A DNA stretch of 64,000 nucleotides from Promicromonospora soli (GTDB taxonomy: Bacteria > Actinomycetota > Actinomycetes > Actinomycetales > Cellulomonadaceae), in NCBI RefSeq assembly GCF_014653785.1, contig NZ_BNAS01000007.1, forward strand, positions 89,123 through 153,122. Direction: 5' to 3'. The notes under the pieces are model-generated. The model ran no database searches and was not told where the DNA came from. It saw nothing but the letters and a program-made list of their open reading frames with translations. This document shows, piece after piece, positions 1-11,532 of the stretch. Every line of letters begins with the position of its first letter. Position 1 is the stretch's first letter. Both the position numbers and the translations under genes were made by a program.

Positions 1-333
1 ACCAAGGGCGTCGGCACGCTGAACGTCGAGTTCTACACGGACATCGGCAAGACGCTCGACGACCCGCGCGTGCTGCCGCCGCTCATGGACACGTCCGAGC
101 TCCCGGGCGCGAAGGTCCTCGTGGTGGACGACGTCGCCGACTCCGGCCGGACGCTGGCCCTCGTCATGGACCTGCTGGAGAAGCAGGGCGCCGAGGCCCG
201 GTCCGCCGTGCTGTTCACCAAGCCGCGCACGATCATCCAGCCCGACTACTCGTGGAAGGACACCGATCTGTGGATCACCTTCCCGTGGTCCGCCGAGCCG
301 CCGGTGACCGGCGCGAGGTCGATCGACGCGTGA
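1..333 (+). CDS. Phosphoribosyltransferase, 3' part (5' end outside window)
   Basis: The reading frame is open from base 1, so only the last 110 residues are present. The PRPP-binding loop is visible as VLVVDDVADSGRTL, which is the hallmark of type I phosphoribosyltransferases. The tail, with ...DLWITFPWS..., resembles the actinobacterial hypoxanthine/xanthine-type phosphoribosyltransferases that move a ribose phosphate from PRPP to a purine. The exact base used cannot be told without the N-terminal half. The last 59 bases overlap the 3' end of the convergent PAP2 gene. Confidence 0.8.
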   Translation, partial: TKGVGTLNVEFYTDIGKTLDDPRVLPPLMDTSELPGAKVLVVDDVADSGRTLALVMDLLEKQGAEARSAVLFTKPRTIIQPDYSWKDTDLWITFPWSAEPPVTGARSIDA

Positions 334-988
334 GCCGCTGAGCGCCTGCGTACACGGCTAGCCCCACCAGCCAGGCGACCAGCACGCCGAGCGCCAGCCC
401 AGACGCGACGTCGTGCACGTAGTGGACCCCCGCGGCGACGCGGGCGCCCGCCACGGCCAGCGCGAGCGGCACGACCGCGGACCAGAGCCGCGGCGCGACG
501 AGCAGGCAGGCGACGGCCAGGGCACCCGCGATCGCCGAGTGGTTGCTGGGCCAGGACCAGTCCCCCGGCGCCGGGCACGGCAGCACGGTCGCGACGTCGA
601 CGACGCGGCATGGCCGCTCCTCGGCGACCAGCAGCTTCACCACCTCGCTCGCGGCATAGGCGGCGACCGTGCCGGCCCCGGCCGCCGCGAGCAGCCCGAA
701 CCGGGGCCGGTCGCGGAACCACGTGAACAGCACGAGTCCGGCCGTGATCGCGACGAGAGCCAGCAGACCCTTGTCCGCGACCAGACCTATGAGACCGGCC
801 AAGGGTGACGTGGTGGTTCCGCCGGCCACGCCCTCGAAGAGAACCTCGCGGGCGGGCCAGGTCAGGAGTGCGAGAGCACACAGGCCCAGGAACGCGCTGA
901 GCGCGACGGGCAGGAAGGCGCGGGGTATCGGGCTCCGGACGAGCCCTGCGGGACCGTTCGCTGCTGGTGCATGGCGTGTTGTGGTCAT
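275..988 (-). CDS. PAP2-family membrane phosphatase
   Basis: This 237-residue protein has about six hydrophobic segments. It carries the three PAP2 signatures: K118-x6-R125-P126, P147-S-N-H150 (the usual PSGH with N for G), and R183-x5-H189-x3-D193. Family members remove phosphate from lipid phosphates such as undecaprenyl or phosphatidylglycerol phosphates at the outer face of the membrane; the substrate here is unknown. The start is an ATG at 988. The gene is convergent with and overlaps the phosphoribosyltransferase, and it is divergent from the histidine kinase across a 141-bp gap. Confidence 0.85.
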   Translation of the reverse strand: MTTTRHAPAANGPAGLVRSPIPRAFLPVALSAFLGLCALALLTWPAREVLFEGVAGGTTTSPLAGLIGLVADKGLLALVAITAGLVLFTWFRDRPRFGLLAAAGAGTVAAYAASEVVKLLVAEERPCRVVDVATVLPCPAPGDWSWPSNHSAIAGALAVACLLVAPRLWSAVVPLALAVAGARVAAGVHYVHDVASGLALGVLVAWLVGLAVYAGAQRLTRRSTSRRSPAARRTTGR

Positions 989-1129
989 GTCGGGAACGCT
1001 AGAAATCAGCGGAGCCGCTCGGATCTGGCGTGGGTCAGGAGTTGTCTATGACCGTGGTCCTACTCGGCCGCCTCGAAGATCCGACCCCGGCGGGAAGCGC
1101 GCGCCAGGCCGTTCGGCGACCATGGTCCG

Positions 1130-2683
1130 GTGACCCAACCGTCCGAGATCATCGACACAGAGCACACAGTTGACAGCACAGCCCGCAGCGCGGCCACGCG
1201 TCCCCTCGGCCTGCTCCTCGCTGCCGCGTTCACCGTGCTGCTGGTCCTGGCCGGCGTGAACCCGTGGTGGATGATCGCGCTCGCAGGCGTTGCCGCACCC
1301 CTTGGGCTGACCGACGACGGCGCGCGCCGTGGTGTTGTCGCCATGGCGGTTGCCACGGGCGTGGGCGCGATCGCCGTCGTGGCCGGCTGGGCCGATCTGC
1401 GCGAGGCGCTCGTCACGGCGGCGCGCGATGTGGTCACCGGAGTGCTGCCGTGGTCCGTGGCGATTGCATGGCGCGCCCGCCGATCGGCCGAGTCCGATGC
1501 CGCCATCGCGCTCCTGCGGGAGCAGGACGCCCAGCGGATGCGTGCCGAGGCGGACCTTGCCCGGCAGCGGCTGCACCTCGCCGAGGGGCTGCACGACGAC
1601 CTGGGGCACGCCCTCAGCCTCGTCGCCCTCAACCTGGGTCGGCTGGAGCTCGAGCTAGAACACGGCCTGGCGAGCGGCCCCGAGAAGGAGAACGACCCGG
1701 CGAACGGGCACAGGCCGGACGTCGCTGCGTCCGCCCGGGAGTCCGTCGGGCTCGCGCGGCGCCAGGTGTCCGACGCGGTGGCCCGCCTCGGCGCGTCCGT
1801 CCAGACTCTCCGTACGGGTCTCGCCGTCGACCCGCTCGCTACGACGGCTGAGGCCGACCTCGACGCTCTCGTGCGGGACGCCCGCCGTGCGGGTGCCGAC
1901 GTCGAGCTCAGTAGCTCGCCCGGGCCGGACCGCCTCGCCGTCTTCGGGCCCATCGTCGTTCGCGTGGTCCAGGAAGGGCTGACCAACGCGCTCAAGCACG
2001 CACCCGGTCAACCGGTCCGGGTGGCGCTGGACGCGGACGAGGAGCGTCTGCTGGTTACGGTCCGCAATCCGCTGCCCGGACCGATGGGCGAACCCGTGCC
2101 TGGTGTGGCTGGCACCGGCGTGCGGTCACTGACCGAACACGTGCACGCGGCGGGCGGATCGGTCGAGGCCGGCCCGGGGGACGGCGGCTACACATTGCGC
2201 GCTGTGCTGCGACCCGCCCTTGAGGATCCGGCATCCGCCCTCGCTCCGCCCGCCGGGCAAGGGGCCGGGGACAGCCCTCTTGCGCCCGGTGGCCGACCCC
2301 CGCAGGCCGCGCGCGCCGTGACCAACGGGCTTGCTAGCGCCCGGCGCCGCGGCGGGGCGCTGCTGCTGGTCGCAGTGCTCGTACCGGCGGTCGCGCTGGT
2401 CCTGGTCGCTGCGGCGATCCAGCTCGCGGACCACCTCGATGCCCGTCGCGCACGACTCGACCCGGAGGCGTTCGCTCGGATCGCCGTGGGCGACGCCCTG
2501 TCCGAGGTCGAGCCCGTGTTACCTGCGGCCACCCTCGATCCGCCCTCGGGCGCGAACCCGGCCTGCGACTACTACGCGGTCACGGCGGACCCGCTCGCCG
2601 ACGCGTCCGGCGATGCCTACCGGATCTGCTGGGCCGACGACCGCGTCGCCTCGACGGGTCTCGTTGTCGGAGGCGCCCGATGA
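1130..2683 (+). CDS. NarL-type sensor histidine kinase with C-terminal membrane anchor and exported tail
   Basis: This 517-residue protein starts at a GTG. Residues 24-115 hold several membrane segments. They are followed by a HisKA_3 dimerisation box with the phospho-accepting H155 in LHDDLGH, and an HATPase_c domain with N286 in QEGLTNALKH. After the ATPase domain and a Pro/Gly-rich linker (365-400) comes another membrane segment (about 410-430) and a roughly 85-residue tail with two cysteines (C479, C500). This tail is predicted outside the cell and may be the sensor. Such a tail is not normal for the family. The stop overlaps the start of the response regulator gene (ATGA), so the two are translationally coupled. 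The signal is unknown. Confidence 0.88.
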   Translation: MTQPSEIIDTEHTVDSTARSAATRPLGLLLAAAFTVLLVLAGVNPWWMIALAGVAAPLGLTDDGARRGVVAMAVATGVGAIAVVAGWADLREALVTAARDVVTGVLPWSVAIAWRARRSAESDAAIALLREQDAQRMRAEADLARQRLHLAEGLHDDLGHALSLVALNLGRLELELEHGLASGPEKENDPANGHRPDVAASARESVGLARRQVSDAVARLGASVQTLRTGLAVDPLATTAEADLDALVRDARRAGADVELSSSPGPDRLAVFGPIVVRVVQEGLTNALKHAPGQPVRVALDADEERLLVTVRNPLPGPMGEPVPGVAGTGVRSLTEHVHAAGGSVEAGPGDGGYTLRAVLRPALEDPASALAPPAGQGAGDSPLAPGGRPPQAARAVTNGLASARRRGGALLLVAVLVPAVALVLVAAAIQLADHLDARRARLDPEAFARIAVGDALSEVEPVLPAATLDPPSGANPACDYYAVTADPLADASGDAYRICWADDRVASTGLVVGGAR

Positions 2684-3354
2684 ACATGCCCGGCACCACG
2701 CCGCCGCTGCGTGTGGTCCTCGCCGACGACGAGCCCCTGGTGCGCGCGGGACTGGCCGGGATCCTCGAGACCGACGATGGCGTCCGGGTCGTCGCGCAAG
2801 GGTCCTCGGGCGAGGAGGCACTGGCGGCAGTCCGGGCTCACCGGCCAGACGTCGTGCTGCTGGACGTGCGCATGGGCACGATGGGCGGCCTGGAAACCCT
2901 CGCGGAGATCCGTCGCACCGCCGGGTCCCTGCCGTGCCTCATCGTCACAACGTTCGGTGAGGACGGGTACGTCGCAGAGGCCATCCGGCTGGGCGCCGAC
3001 GGTTTCGTGCTGAAGTCGGGTGACCCACGTGAACTGCTGCTCGCGGTGCATGCGGCGGCGTCGGGCGCCGCCTACTTCTCGCCCGCCGTGTCCCGGCGTC
3101 TGCTGCAGACGGGACTGGGTACGCGCTTCATCGCGGAGCAGGAGGCCAAGCAGCGGTTCGAACGCCTCACCCAGCGTGAGCAGGAGGTGCTGACCCTGAT
3201 TGGCGACGGGCTGTCGAACCCGGAGATCGCGGCGCGCCTGCACCTCGCCGAGGGCACGGTCAAGGTGCACGTCACCTCGATCCTGCGAACCACCGGTGCC
3301 CGCAACCGGGTGGAGGCGGCACTTATCGCGGCGCACGCGCGGACCCCCAGCTGA
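2680..3354 (+). CDS. NarL/LuxR-family response regulator
   Basis: This 224-residue partner of the preceding kinase has an N-terminal receiver domain with acidic pocket D16/D17, phospho-acceptor D62 (in VVLLDVRMG) and the lysine of GFVLKSG. It is followed by a C-terminal LuxR-type helix-turn-helix (LTQREQEVLTLIGDGLSNPEIA...). The start ATG lies inside the kinase stop (4-bp overlap). Targets are not evident; the next gene begins 94 bp downstream behind its own operator-like palindromes. Confidence 0.93.
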   Translation: MNMPGTTPPLRVVLADDEPLVRAGLAGILETDDGVRVVAQGSSGEEALAAVRAHRPDVVLLDVRMGTMGGLETLAEIRRTAGSLPCLIVTTFGEDGYVAEAIRLGADGFVLKSGDPRELLLAVHAAASGAAYFSPAVSRRLLQTGLGTRFIAEQEAKQRFERLTQREQEVLTLIGDGLSNPEIAARLHLAEGTVKVHVTSILRTTGARNRVEAALIAAHARTPS

Positions 3355-3398
3355 CACCCCTGCCGATCTTCATCCGGTCCCCGTCTTCCCCACCGTAG

Positions 3399-3431
3399 CC
3401 TTACGTCGTAAGGTCGCCTTACGTTGTAAGG
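3399..3431. promoter_or_regulatory. Twin palindromic operator upstream of the DUF4386 gene
   Basis: Two copies of the 15-bp palindrome CCTTACGTCGTAAGG (3399-3413) and CCTTACGTTGTAAGG (3417-3431) stand 18 bp apart and end 17 bp before the ATG at 3449. Perfect 6-bp arms around a 3-bp centre, repeated in tandem, look like a binding site for a dimeric TetR- or MarR-type repressor. No such repressor gene is present next to it, so the regulator must be elsewhere. The regulator class is inference. Confidence 0.65.
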
Positions 3432-3448
3432 CTCACGAGAGGGAAGCC

Positions 3449-4177
3449 ATGAACTCGCCCACGCTGCACCCCCGCACGGCACGAACAACCGGCCTGCTCT
3501 ACCTGGCACTTGCCGTCGTCGCCATCCCGGGGTTCCTGATCATCCGTCCGATGCTGTTCGACCCGGACAGCGCGGCATCTACGCTCGCCAACCTCGTCGA
3601 GGACGAGTCGCTCGCCCGCCTCGGGATCGGCCTAGAGCTCGCGCTCGTCGCGGCCCAGGCACTGGTCGCGCTGTGGTTCTACCGGCTGTTCCGGCGGGTG
3701 GACTCGTTCGCTGCGGTTTCGCTGACCGCCTTCGGACTGATCAACGCGGTGGCGATTCTCGCCAGTGCAGCCTGCCTCGGCGGCGCACTGGACGTCGCCC
3801 TCGCGCCGTCGTCCGTCGACGCCGCCGGCGGAGCACAGCTCCTGTACGTCCTGGGCGGCAGCTTCTGGGAGGTCGGTGCGCTCTTCTTCGGGCTCTGGCT
3901 GATCCCGATGGGCGTGCTCGCGCTGCGCTCGGGGATGCCGCGGCCGCTCGGCTGGATTCTCGTGGCGGGCGGTATCGGCTACATCGTCAGCGGCTTCCTC
4001 GCCTACCTGGTACCCGCCGCCGCGCCGGCCTCGGAGCTGCTCGTGATCCCGGCGACAATCGGCGAGTTCTGGATGATCGGCTGGCTGCTCTGGTACTCGG
4101 TCCGGGCGCGCGCCGTCGCTGACGAGACATCCGAGCGGCATAGCGAGCCGGTGATCGGCACGAGCGCCACCAGGTAG
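3449..4177 (+). CDS. DUF4386-family membrane protein
   Basis: This 242-residue protein is predicted to have six to seven membrane helices, beginning with TTGLLYLALAVVAIPGF. It belongs to the DUF4386 family, which has no known function. The ATG at 3449 is chosen because AGAGGGA sits just upstream and because longer in-frame starts would lie inside the response regulator gene and the operator. The twin palindrome directly in front suggests tight control by a repressor. Confidence 0.8.
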   Translation: MNSPTLHPRTARTTGLLYLALAVVAIPGFLIIRPMLFDPDSAASTLANLVEDESLARLGIGLELALVAAQALVALWFYRLFRRVDSFAAVSLTAFGLINAVAILASAACLGGALDVALAPSSVDAAGGAQLLYVLGGSFWEVGALFFGLWLIPMGVLALRSGMPRPLGWILVAGGIGYIVSGFLAYLVPAAAPASELLVIPATIGEFWMIGWLLWYSVRARAVADETSERHSEPVIGTSATR

Positions 4178-4255
4178 AGCGGGTTCAGGACGTGCGCTTG
4201 CGGTGTGTCCGTCCGCGCCGCACTGTGGGATCGGCTGATGCGATGAGGTGAGACG

Positions 4256-5575
4256 GTGGCGATGGATCTCGACGACTTGGTCTTCCACCCCTGGTCCGTG
4301 CAAGGGCCGCGCACCGTGCCGACCTTCGTCGGCGGTTCGGGTAGCTACCTCACCGACGCCACCGGCAGGCGTTTTCTGGACTTCAGCTCGCAGCTGGTCT
4401 TCGCCAACCTCGGTCACCAGCACCCACGCATCGTCTCGGCGATCAAGGAGCAGGCCGATCGGCTGTGCACCTTGGCCCCCGGTTATGCCTCGGATATCCG
4501 CGGCGAGGCGGCGCGGCTGATCGTGGAGGTCGCCCCGGAGGGCCTGGGGCACGTGCTGTTCACCACTGGCGGGACTGAGGCGATCGAGCATGCGGTGCGG
4601 ATGGCCCGCCTGCACAACGGGCGGCCCAAGGTGCTCGCCGCGTACCGCTCGTACCACGGCTCCACGACGACCTCGATCCACCTCACCGGTGACCCGCGCC
4701 GCTGGGCGTCGGACACCGGGGCGGCGGGCGTCGTCCATTTTTTCGGCCCGTTCCTGTACCGCTCTGCTTTCGGGGCGAGCACTCCCGAGGAGGAGTGTGA
4801 GCGGGCGCTCGCGCATCTGGAGCAGGTGATCCTTCTCGAAGGCCCGTCGACCATCTCCGCCTTGGTCCTGGAACCGGTGACCGGCAGCTCAGGCGTCATC
4901 GTGCCGCCGGCCGGCTACCTGCGGGGTGTCCGTGACGTCTGCAGCCGTCACGGCATCGTGTTCATCGCCGACGAGGTGCTCGTTGGCTTCGGCCGCACCG
5001 GAGAGTGGTTCGGCGTCGACCACGACGGTGTCGCCCCGGACCTCCTGGTCTTCGCGAAGGGCGTGAACTCCGGCTATGTGCCGCTCGGCGGGGTGCTGGT
5101 CGGCGACTCGATCTACGAGACGTTCACCAACCGTCCCTACCCGGCGGGCATGACCTACAGCGGGCACCCGCTGGCCTGCGCCGCCGCGGTGGGCGCCATC
5201 GGCGCCATGAACGACGAGGGCATCGTGGCGTCAGCCGCGCGGCTCGGCAACGTCATCATCGGTCCCGGACTCACGAAGCTTGCCGAGAACCACCCGTGCA
5301 TCGGGGACGTCCGTGGCGTCGGCGGGCTGTGGACCCTCGAACTGGTGCGTGACCGGCAGACCAAGGAGCCGCTCGTCCCGGTGGGTGCCACTGGGGCCGC
5401 GAATGCACCGATGGCCGCGTTCGCCAAGGCGTGCCTCGGTCGTGGTCTGCTCCCGCTCGTCCTGGGCAACCGGATCCACGTTGCGCCACCGCTCAACGTC
5501 ACCGACAGCGACGCCGCCACAGGGCTGGCCATCCTCGACGAGGCGCTGGCTGAGGCCGACGCGTTCCTGGCCTGA
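4256..5575 (+). CDS. Class III (omega) pyridoxal-phosphate aminotransferase
   Basis: This 439-residue protein is the usual size for class III aminotransferases. The PLP-binding lysine is K268 in VFAKGVNSGYVPLGG, and D239 in FIADEVLVGFGRTG contacts the cofactor pyridine nitrogen. GGTEAIEHAVRMAR (105-118) is the phosphate-binding turn. The family transfers the terminal amino group of beta-alanine, taurine, diamines or similar compounds to pyruvate or 2-oxoglutarate; the substrate cannot be assigned. The start may be the GTG at 4256 or the ATG at 4262. The gene ends in a strong palindromic terminator. Confidence 0.88.
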   Translation: MAMDLDDLVFHPWSVQGPRTVPTFVGGSGSYLTDATGRRFLDFSSQLVFANLGHQHPRIVSAIKEQADRLCTLAPGYASDIRGEAARLIVEVAPEGLGHVLFTTGGTEAIEHAVRMARLHNGRPKVLAAYRSYHGSTTTSIHLTGDPRRWASDTGAAGVVHFFGPFLYRSAFGASTPEEECERALAHLEQVILLEGPSTISALVLEPVTGSSGVIVPPAGYLRGVRDVCSRHGIVFIADEVLVGFGRTGEWFGVDHDGVAPDLLVFAKGVNSGYVPLGGVLVGDSIYETFTNRPYPAGMTYSGHPLACAAAVGAIGAMNDEGIVASAARLGNVIIGPGLTKLAENHPCIGDVRGVGGLWTLELVRDRQTKEPLVPVGATGAANAPMAAFAKACLGRGLLPLVLGNRIHVAPPLNVTDSDAATGLAILDEALAEADAFLA

Positions 5576-5587
5576 CAGGTCATGCAG

Positions 5588-5627
5588 AGAGGCCCGGAAC
5601 CGCAGAATTCTGCGGTTCCGGGCCTCT
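5588..5627. terminator. Bidirectional terminator, perfect 40-bp palindrome
   Basis: Two 20-bp arms, with no spacer, match exactly (left arm 5588-5607, right arm 5608-5627), centred on GAATTC. The element lies 12 bp after the aminotransferase stop and 37 bp past the stop of the convergent nrdF, so it probably ends transcription from both sides. Confidence 0.75.
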
Positions 5628-5664
5628 GATACGCCACTATGGGCGGCGGGCTCCCGACACGAGG

Positions 5665-8881
<3,217 letters not shown>

Positions 8882-9317
8882 AATCGTCCCAATCCGTTGC
8901 GGACGCGCGCGACGTCCTGCGCAGTTCCCAGTAGCTCGAAGGCGTACAGATACGGGACATCACACTTCGCAGCGATGATGTCCCCGGTGATGCAGTACGC
9001 AGCCCCGAAGTTGGTGTTCCCCGCAGCGATGACGCCGCGAATGAGCGACCGGTTGTGTTCGTCGTTGAGGAACTTCCTCACCTGCCGTGGAACGGCCCCG
9101 CCCTCGTTGCCGCCGCCGTAGGTGGGGGCCACGAGGACGTAGGGCTCGTCCACGCGCAGGAAGCCGTCGGCGGGGCGCAGCGGTATCCGGTGCACCGACA
9201 TCCCGAGCTCCTCGAGGCCAAGCTTCTCGACGAACCGGTGCGTGTTCTCGGACACGCTGGAGAAGTAGACGAGAGAGCTCACGTCACGCCTCCTTGCCGA
9301 CGTAGCTGTGATGCAGG

Positions 9318-9560
9318 TCAGGCCGAGGCGGCCTGAAGCGCGGCGACCGCGCTGATCTGGTCGGGGCGAAAGCCCGACCAGTGGGTGTCACCGGCTACGA
9401 CGACCGGCGCCTGGAGGTACCCGAGGCCGCGAACCATCTCGAGCGCCTCGGGGTCCTGGGTGATGTCGACAACCGAGTACTCGACGCCCTTGCGATCCAG
9501 TGCCCGGTACGTCGCGTCACACTGGACGCACGCCGGCTTGCTGTAGACCGTGACGCTCAT
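9318..9560 (-). CDS. nrdH: NrdH glutaredoxin-like electron donor
   Basis: This 80-residue redoxin has the active site CVQC (residues 12-15). The C-terminal WSGFRPDQ motif is typical of NrdH and lets it be reduced by thioredoxin reductase. It feeds electrons to NrdE. It is the first gene of the operon, with GAGGAGG before its ATG and two NrdR boxes about 85-130 bp upstream. Confidence 0.97.
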   Translation of the reverse strand: MSVTVYSKPACVQCDATYRALDRKGVEYSVVDITQDPEALEMVRGLGYLQAPVVVAGDTHWSGFRPDQISAVAALQAASA

Positions 9561-9644
9561 GTCCGCCTCCTCTGACCTCGAAGGACACCCGTGAACTTAC
9601 ACCGGTGTGCTTTGTTTGCGGGTCTGCGTCTCCCGCTGAACCAA

Positions 9645-9660
9645 ACACTACACCTAGTGT
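9645..9660. promoter_or_regulatory. NrdR box 1
   Basis: ACACTACACCTAGTGT closely matches the known NrdR consensus (acaCwAtATaTwGtgt) with intact ACAC/GTGT ends. It lies 85 bp upstream of the nrdH ATG. NrdR represses nrd operons when dATP is high. Confidence 0.8.
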
Positions 9661-9675
9661 CTGACACTCGCCCTG

Positions 9676-9691
9676 TTACGACATGTTGTGG
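9676..9691. promoter_or_regulatory. NrdR box 2
   Basis: TTACGACATGTTGTGG keeps the central C.A.AT.T.GTG positions of the consensus. It begins exactly 31 bp, or three helical turns, from box 1. Paired NrdR boxes at this spacing are the known arrangement. Confidence 0.65.
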
Positions 9692-9961
9692 TTGAGGACG
9701 TCCGGCGCGCCATGCCAATCCGCTACCCGACCCGCCCGGAACGCTCACGGACCATGCTGCCACGAGCCTCTGACACCGCCTGGTAGGCCGCGCCCAGGGC
9801 TTCTCGCGGCGCCGTCGGACGAGCCGCGCGGGGCACGAGAAAGAGCGCCTCACGCGACCGTCAGAGGCCCCCGCAGAGGCGGAAAAGTGATCTGAGTCAG
9901 CGGCGTGTCGCGACCGTTGGGCGTGTCTCGCAGACGCTCGGCGCGGCGGTCACGCGGCGGG

Positions 9962-11365
9962 TCAGGGTCGGTACCAGCCGTCCCCGTCGACGCCGCCGGG
10001 CACGGCCGTGTCCGGGTCGTAGGGGGTCCGCGTGAAGTGGAAGGTGCCGACGTCCAGCGCCACGGGCACGCCCCCGGCGTCGCGCACCACCAGCCGTTCC
10101 CCGAGCCAGTAACCGCCCTCGACGCCGCGCAGCTCGCCCCCGACGGCGTCGAACACGGTGCCACGGCCGCCGTTGCCCTGGGACCGCAGCTCGACACGGC
10201 CCGCGGCATCGATGCTCACGGTGTGCGGGAACGGCCCCCAGTACCAGGTGCCCGTGATCTCGCCCGGTCCGCCGGCGCCGCGCTCGCTCGCCTGCCGCAC
10301 GGCGTCATGCGAGTCCCCCGGCGGCAGCGGAGCAGGCGTCCCGGTGCCCTGGAGGGTCGCGAGCAGGCGGGTGCCGTCGCCGAACCCGAGCGTCGACGAT
10401 CCGCACACGGCGACCACGTCGCCCGTCGCGGCGTCCGCCCTCAGGTCCGCGGTGAAGCCCGGCACCGACCCGCCGTGGCCCACCGTGCGGACGGTGCCGT
10501 CCTGGCGCACCCGCACACCCAGGCCGTGGGCGGTGGACCATGGACCGCCCGAGGGCCCGGCGTCGTCGACCACAACGCGTGGGACGGCCATGTGGTGGCG
10601 GAGGGCGATCGGCAGCACGGCCTCGCCGGCGTCCCGGTCGGCCTCGCCGCCCACGAGCCACATGCCGAACCGCACCAGGTCCGAGGGCGTGGACCACAGC
10701 TCTCCGGCCGGCCCCGCAGCGAGGTACTCGGCCACCGGCTCGTGGTGGACCAGGTCCGCGTGGGGGTGCACCGCGTACCCCGTGACGTGCGGGCCGACGG
10801 GCACGCGCCCGGTGGCGGTCATTCCCAGCGGTTCCCACAGCTCGTCACGGAGCACCTTGTCCCAGGTGCTGCCGTGGACCACCTCGACCAGACGGCCCAG
10901 CACGGCGAACCCGGCGTTGCTGTAGTGGTACCGCTCGCCCGGGTCCCAGAGCTGCTCGACGCCGGCTCCGGCCAGCTCCTCCCACGTCTGCCCGCCGTGC
11001 CGCTCCCACCACGGGCCAGGAAACTCGGCCTGCAAGCCGCTCGTGTGGGTCAGCAGGTGGCGGATCGTCGCGTCCGGGGCGGGCGCGTCGGGCAGATGCT
11101 TGCCGATCGGGTCCGCGAGCGCCACCTCGCCCTCGGCGACGAGCCGGAGCACTGCCACGGCGACCATGGGCTTGGTGATGGACCCGATGCGGAAGGCGTG
11201 CTCCGGCGTCGGGGTGCCTGCCCAGCGGGCATGGGCGACGTCGGCCCAGACCACCTCGCCCCCGCGGCCTGCCGCCGCGGACAGGGCCGGGACTCGTGCG
11301 GCATCGCGCAGGCCTGCGATCACACCGCTCAGCTCCGCGCCCGGCAGCTCGTCCGATCTCGTCAT
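9962..11365 (-). CDS. Class C beta-lactamase-like serine hydrolase
   Basis: This 467-residue protein belongs to the beta-lactamase/transpeptidase-like fold family. The nucleophile motif is S62-I-T-K65, the second motif is Y148-S-N150, and a HGG motif (in TVGHGGSVPG) replaces the KTG box. The residues after about 370 form a beta-rich C-terminal domain seen in many serine hydrolases of this family. No signal peptide is apparent, so a cytoplasmic esterase or peptidase is more likely than an antibiotic-resistance enzyme. The ATG at 11365 is used; the frame continues upstream to 11434 but without conserved sequence. Confidence 0.82.
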   Translation of the reverse strand: MTRSDELPGAELSGVIAGLRDAARVPALSAAAGRGGEVVWADVAHARWAGTPTPEHAFRIGSITKPMVAVAVLRLVAEGEVALADPIGKHLPDAPAPDATIRHLLTHTSGLQAEFPGPWWERHGGQTWEELAGAGVEQLWDPGERYHYSNAGFAVLGRLVEVVHGSTWDKVLRDELWEPLGMTATGRVPVGPHVTGYAVHPHADLVHHEPVAEYLAAGPAGELWSTPSDLVRFGMWLVGGEADRDAGEAVLPIALRHHMAVPRVVVDDAGPSGGPWSTAHGLGVRVRQDGTVRTVGHGGSVPGFTADLRADAATGDVVAVCGSSTLGFGDGTRLLATLQGTGTPAPLPPGDSHDAVRQASERGAGGPGEITGTWYWGPFPHTVSIDAAGRVELRSQGNGGRGTVFDAVGGELRGVEGGYWLGERLVVRDAGGVPVALDVGTFHFTRTPYDPDTAVPGGVDGDGWYRP

Positions 11366-11448
11366 GCCCCGAAGGTACCGAAGCACGTGCGCACGAGGGC
11401 GACCCGGAGCACGGGATCGGTCGGATGCGGGCACCGCGAGAACGAGAT

Positions 11449-11504
11449 AGGTCGGATGCTTCGAGCTCGGTCCAGTGATTGACCGATCTCAAAGCATCCG
11501 ACCG
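11449..11504. terminator. Hairpin with repeated GGTCGGATGC arms, probable end of the GH31/GH1 operon
   Basis: GGTCGGATGC at 11450-11459 is mirrored by GCATCCGACC at 11494-11503, with inner matching bases around GAGCTCGGTC and GACCGATC. A third copy, GGTCGGATGC, occurs at 11419-11428 in direct orientation. It lies 29 bp past the GH1 stop on the minus strand, so a terminator role is likely. Confidence 0.5.
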
Positions 11505-11532
11505 AGGTCGCGCAAGCCCCCAAGCATCCCGC

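Larger units (their letters stand above)
9561..9961. other. Intergenic region, nrdH promoter
   Basis: These 401 bp hold the nrdH leader and both NrdR boxes in the half nearest nrdH. The half nearest the serine hydrolase has no convincing ORF or clear hairpin. Confidence 0.5.

Noticed and set aside
9962..11365. Antibiotic-resistance beta-lactamase
   Set aside because: SxxK and YxN motifs are present but there is no signal peptide and the third motif is HGG; fits the broad serine hydrolase family better.
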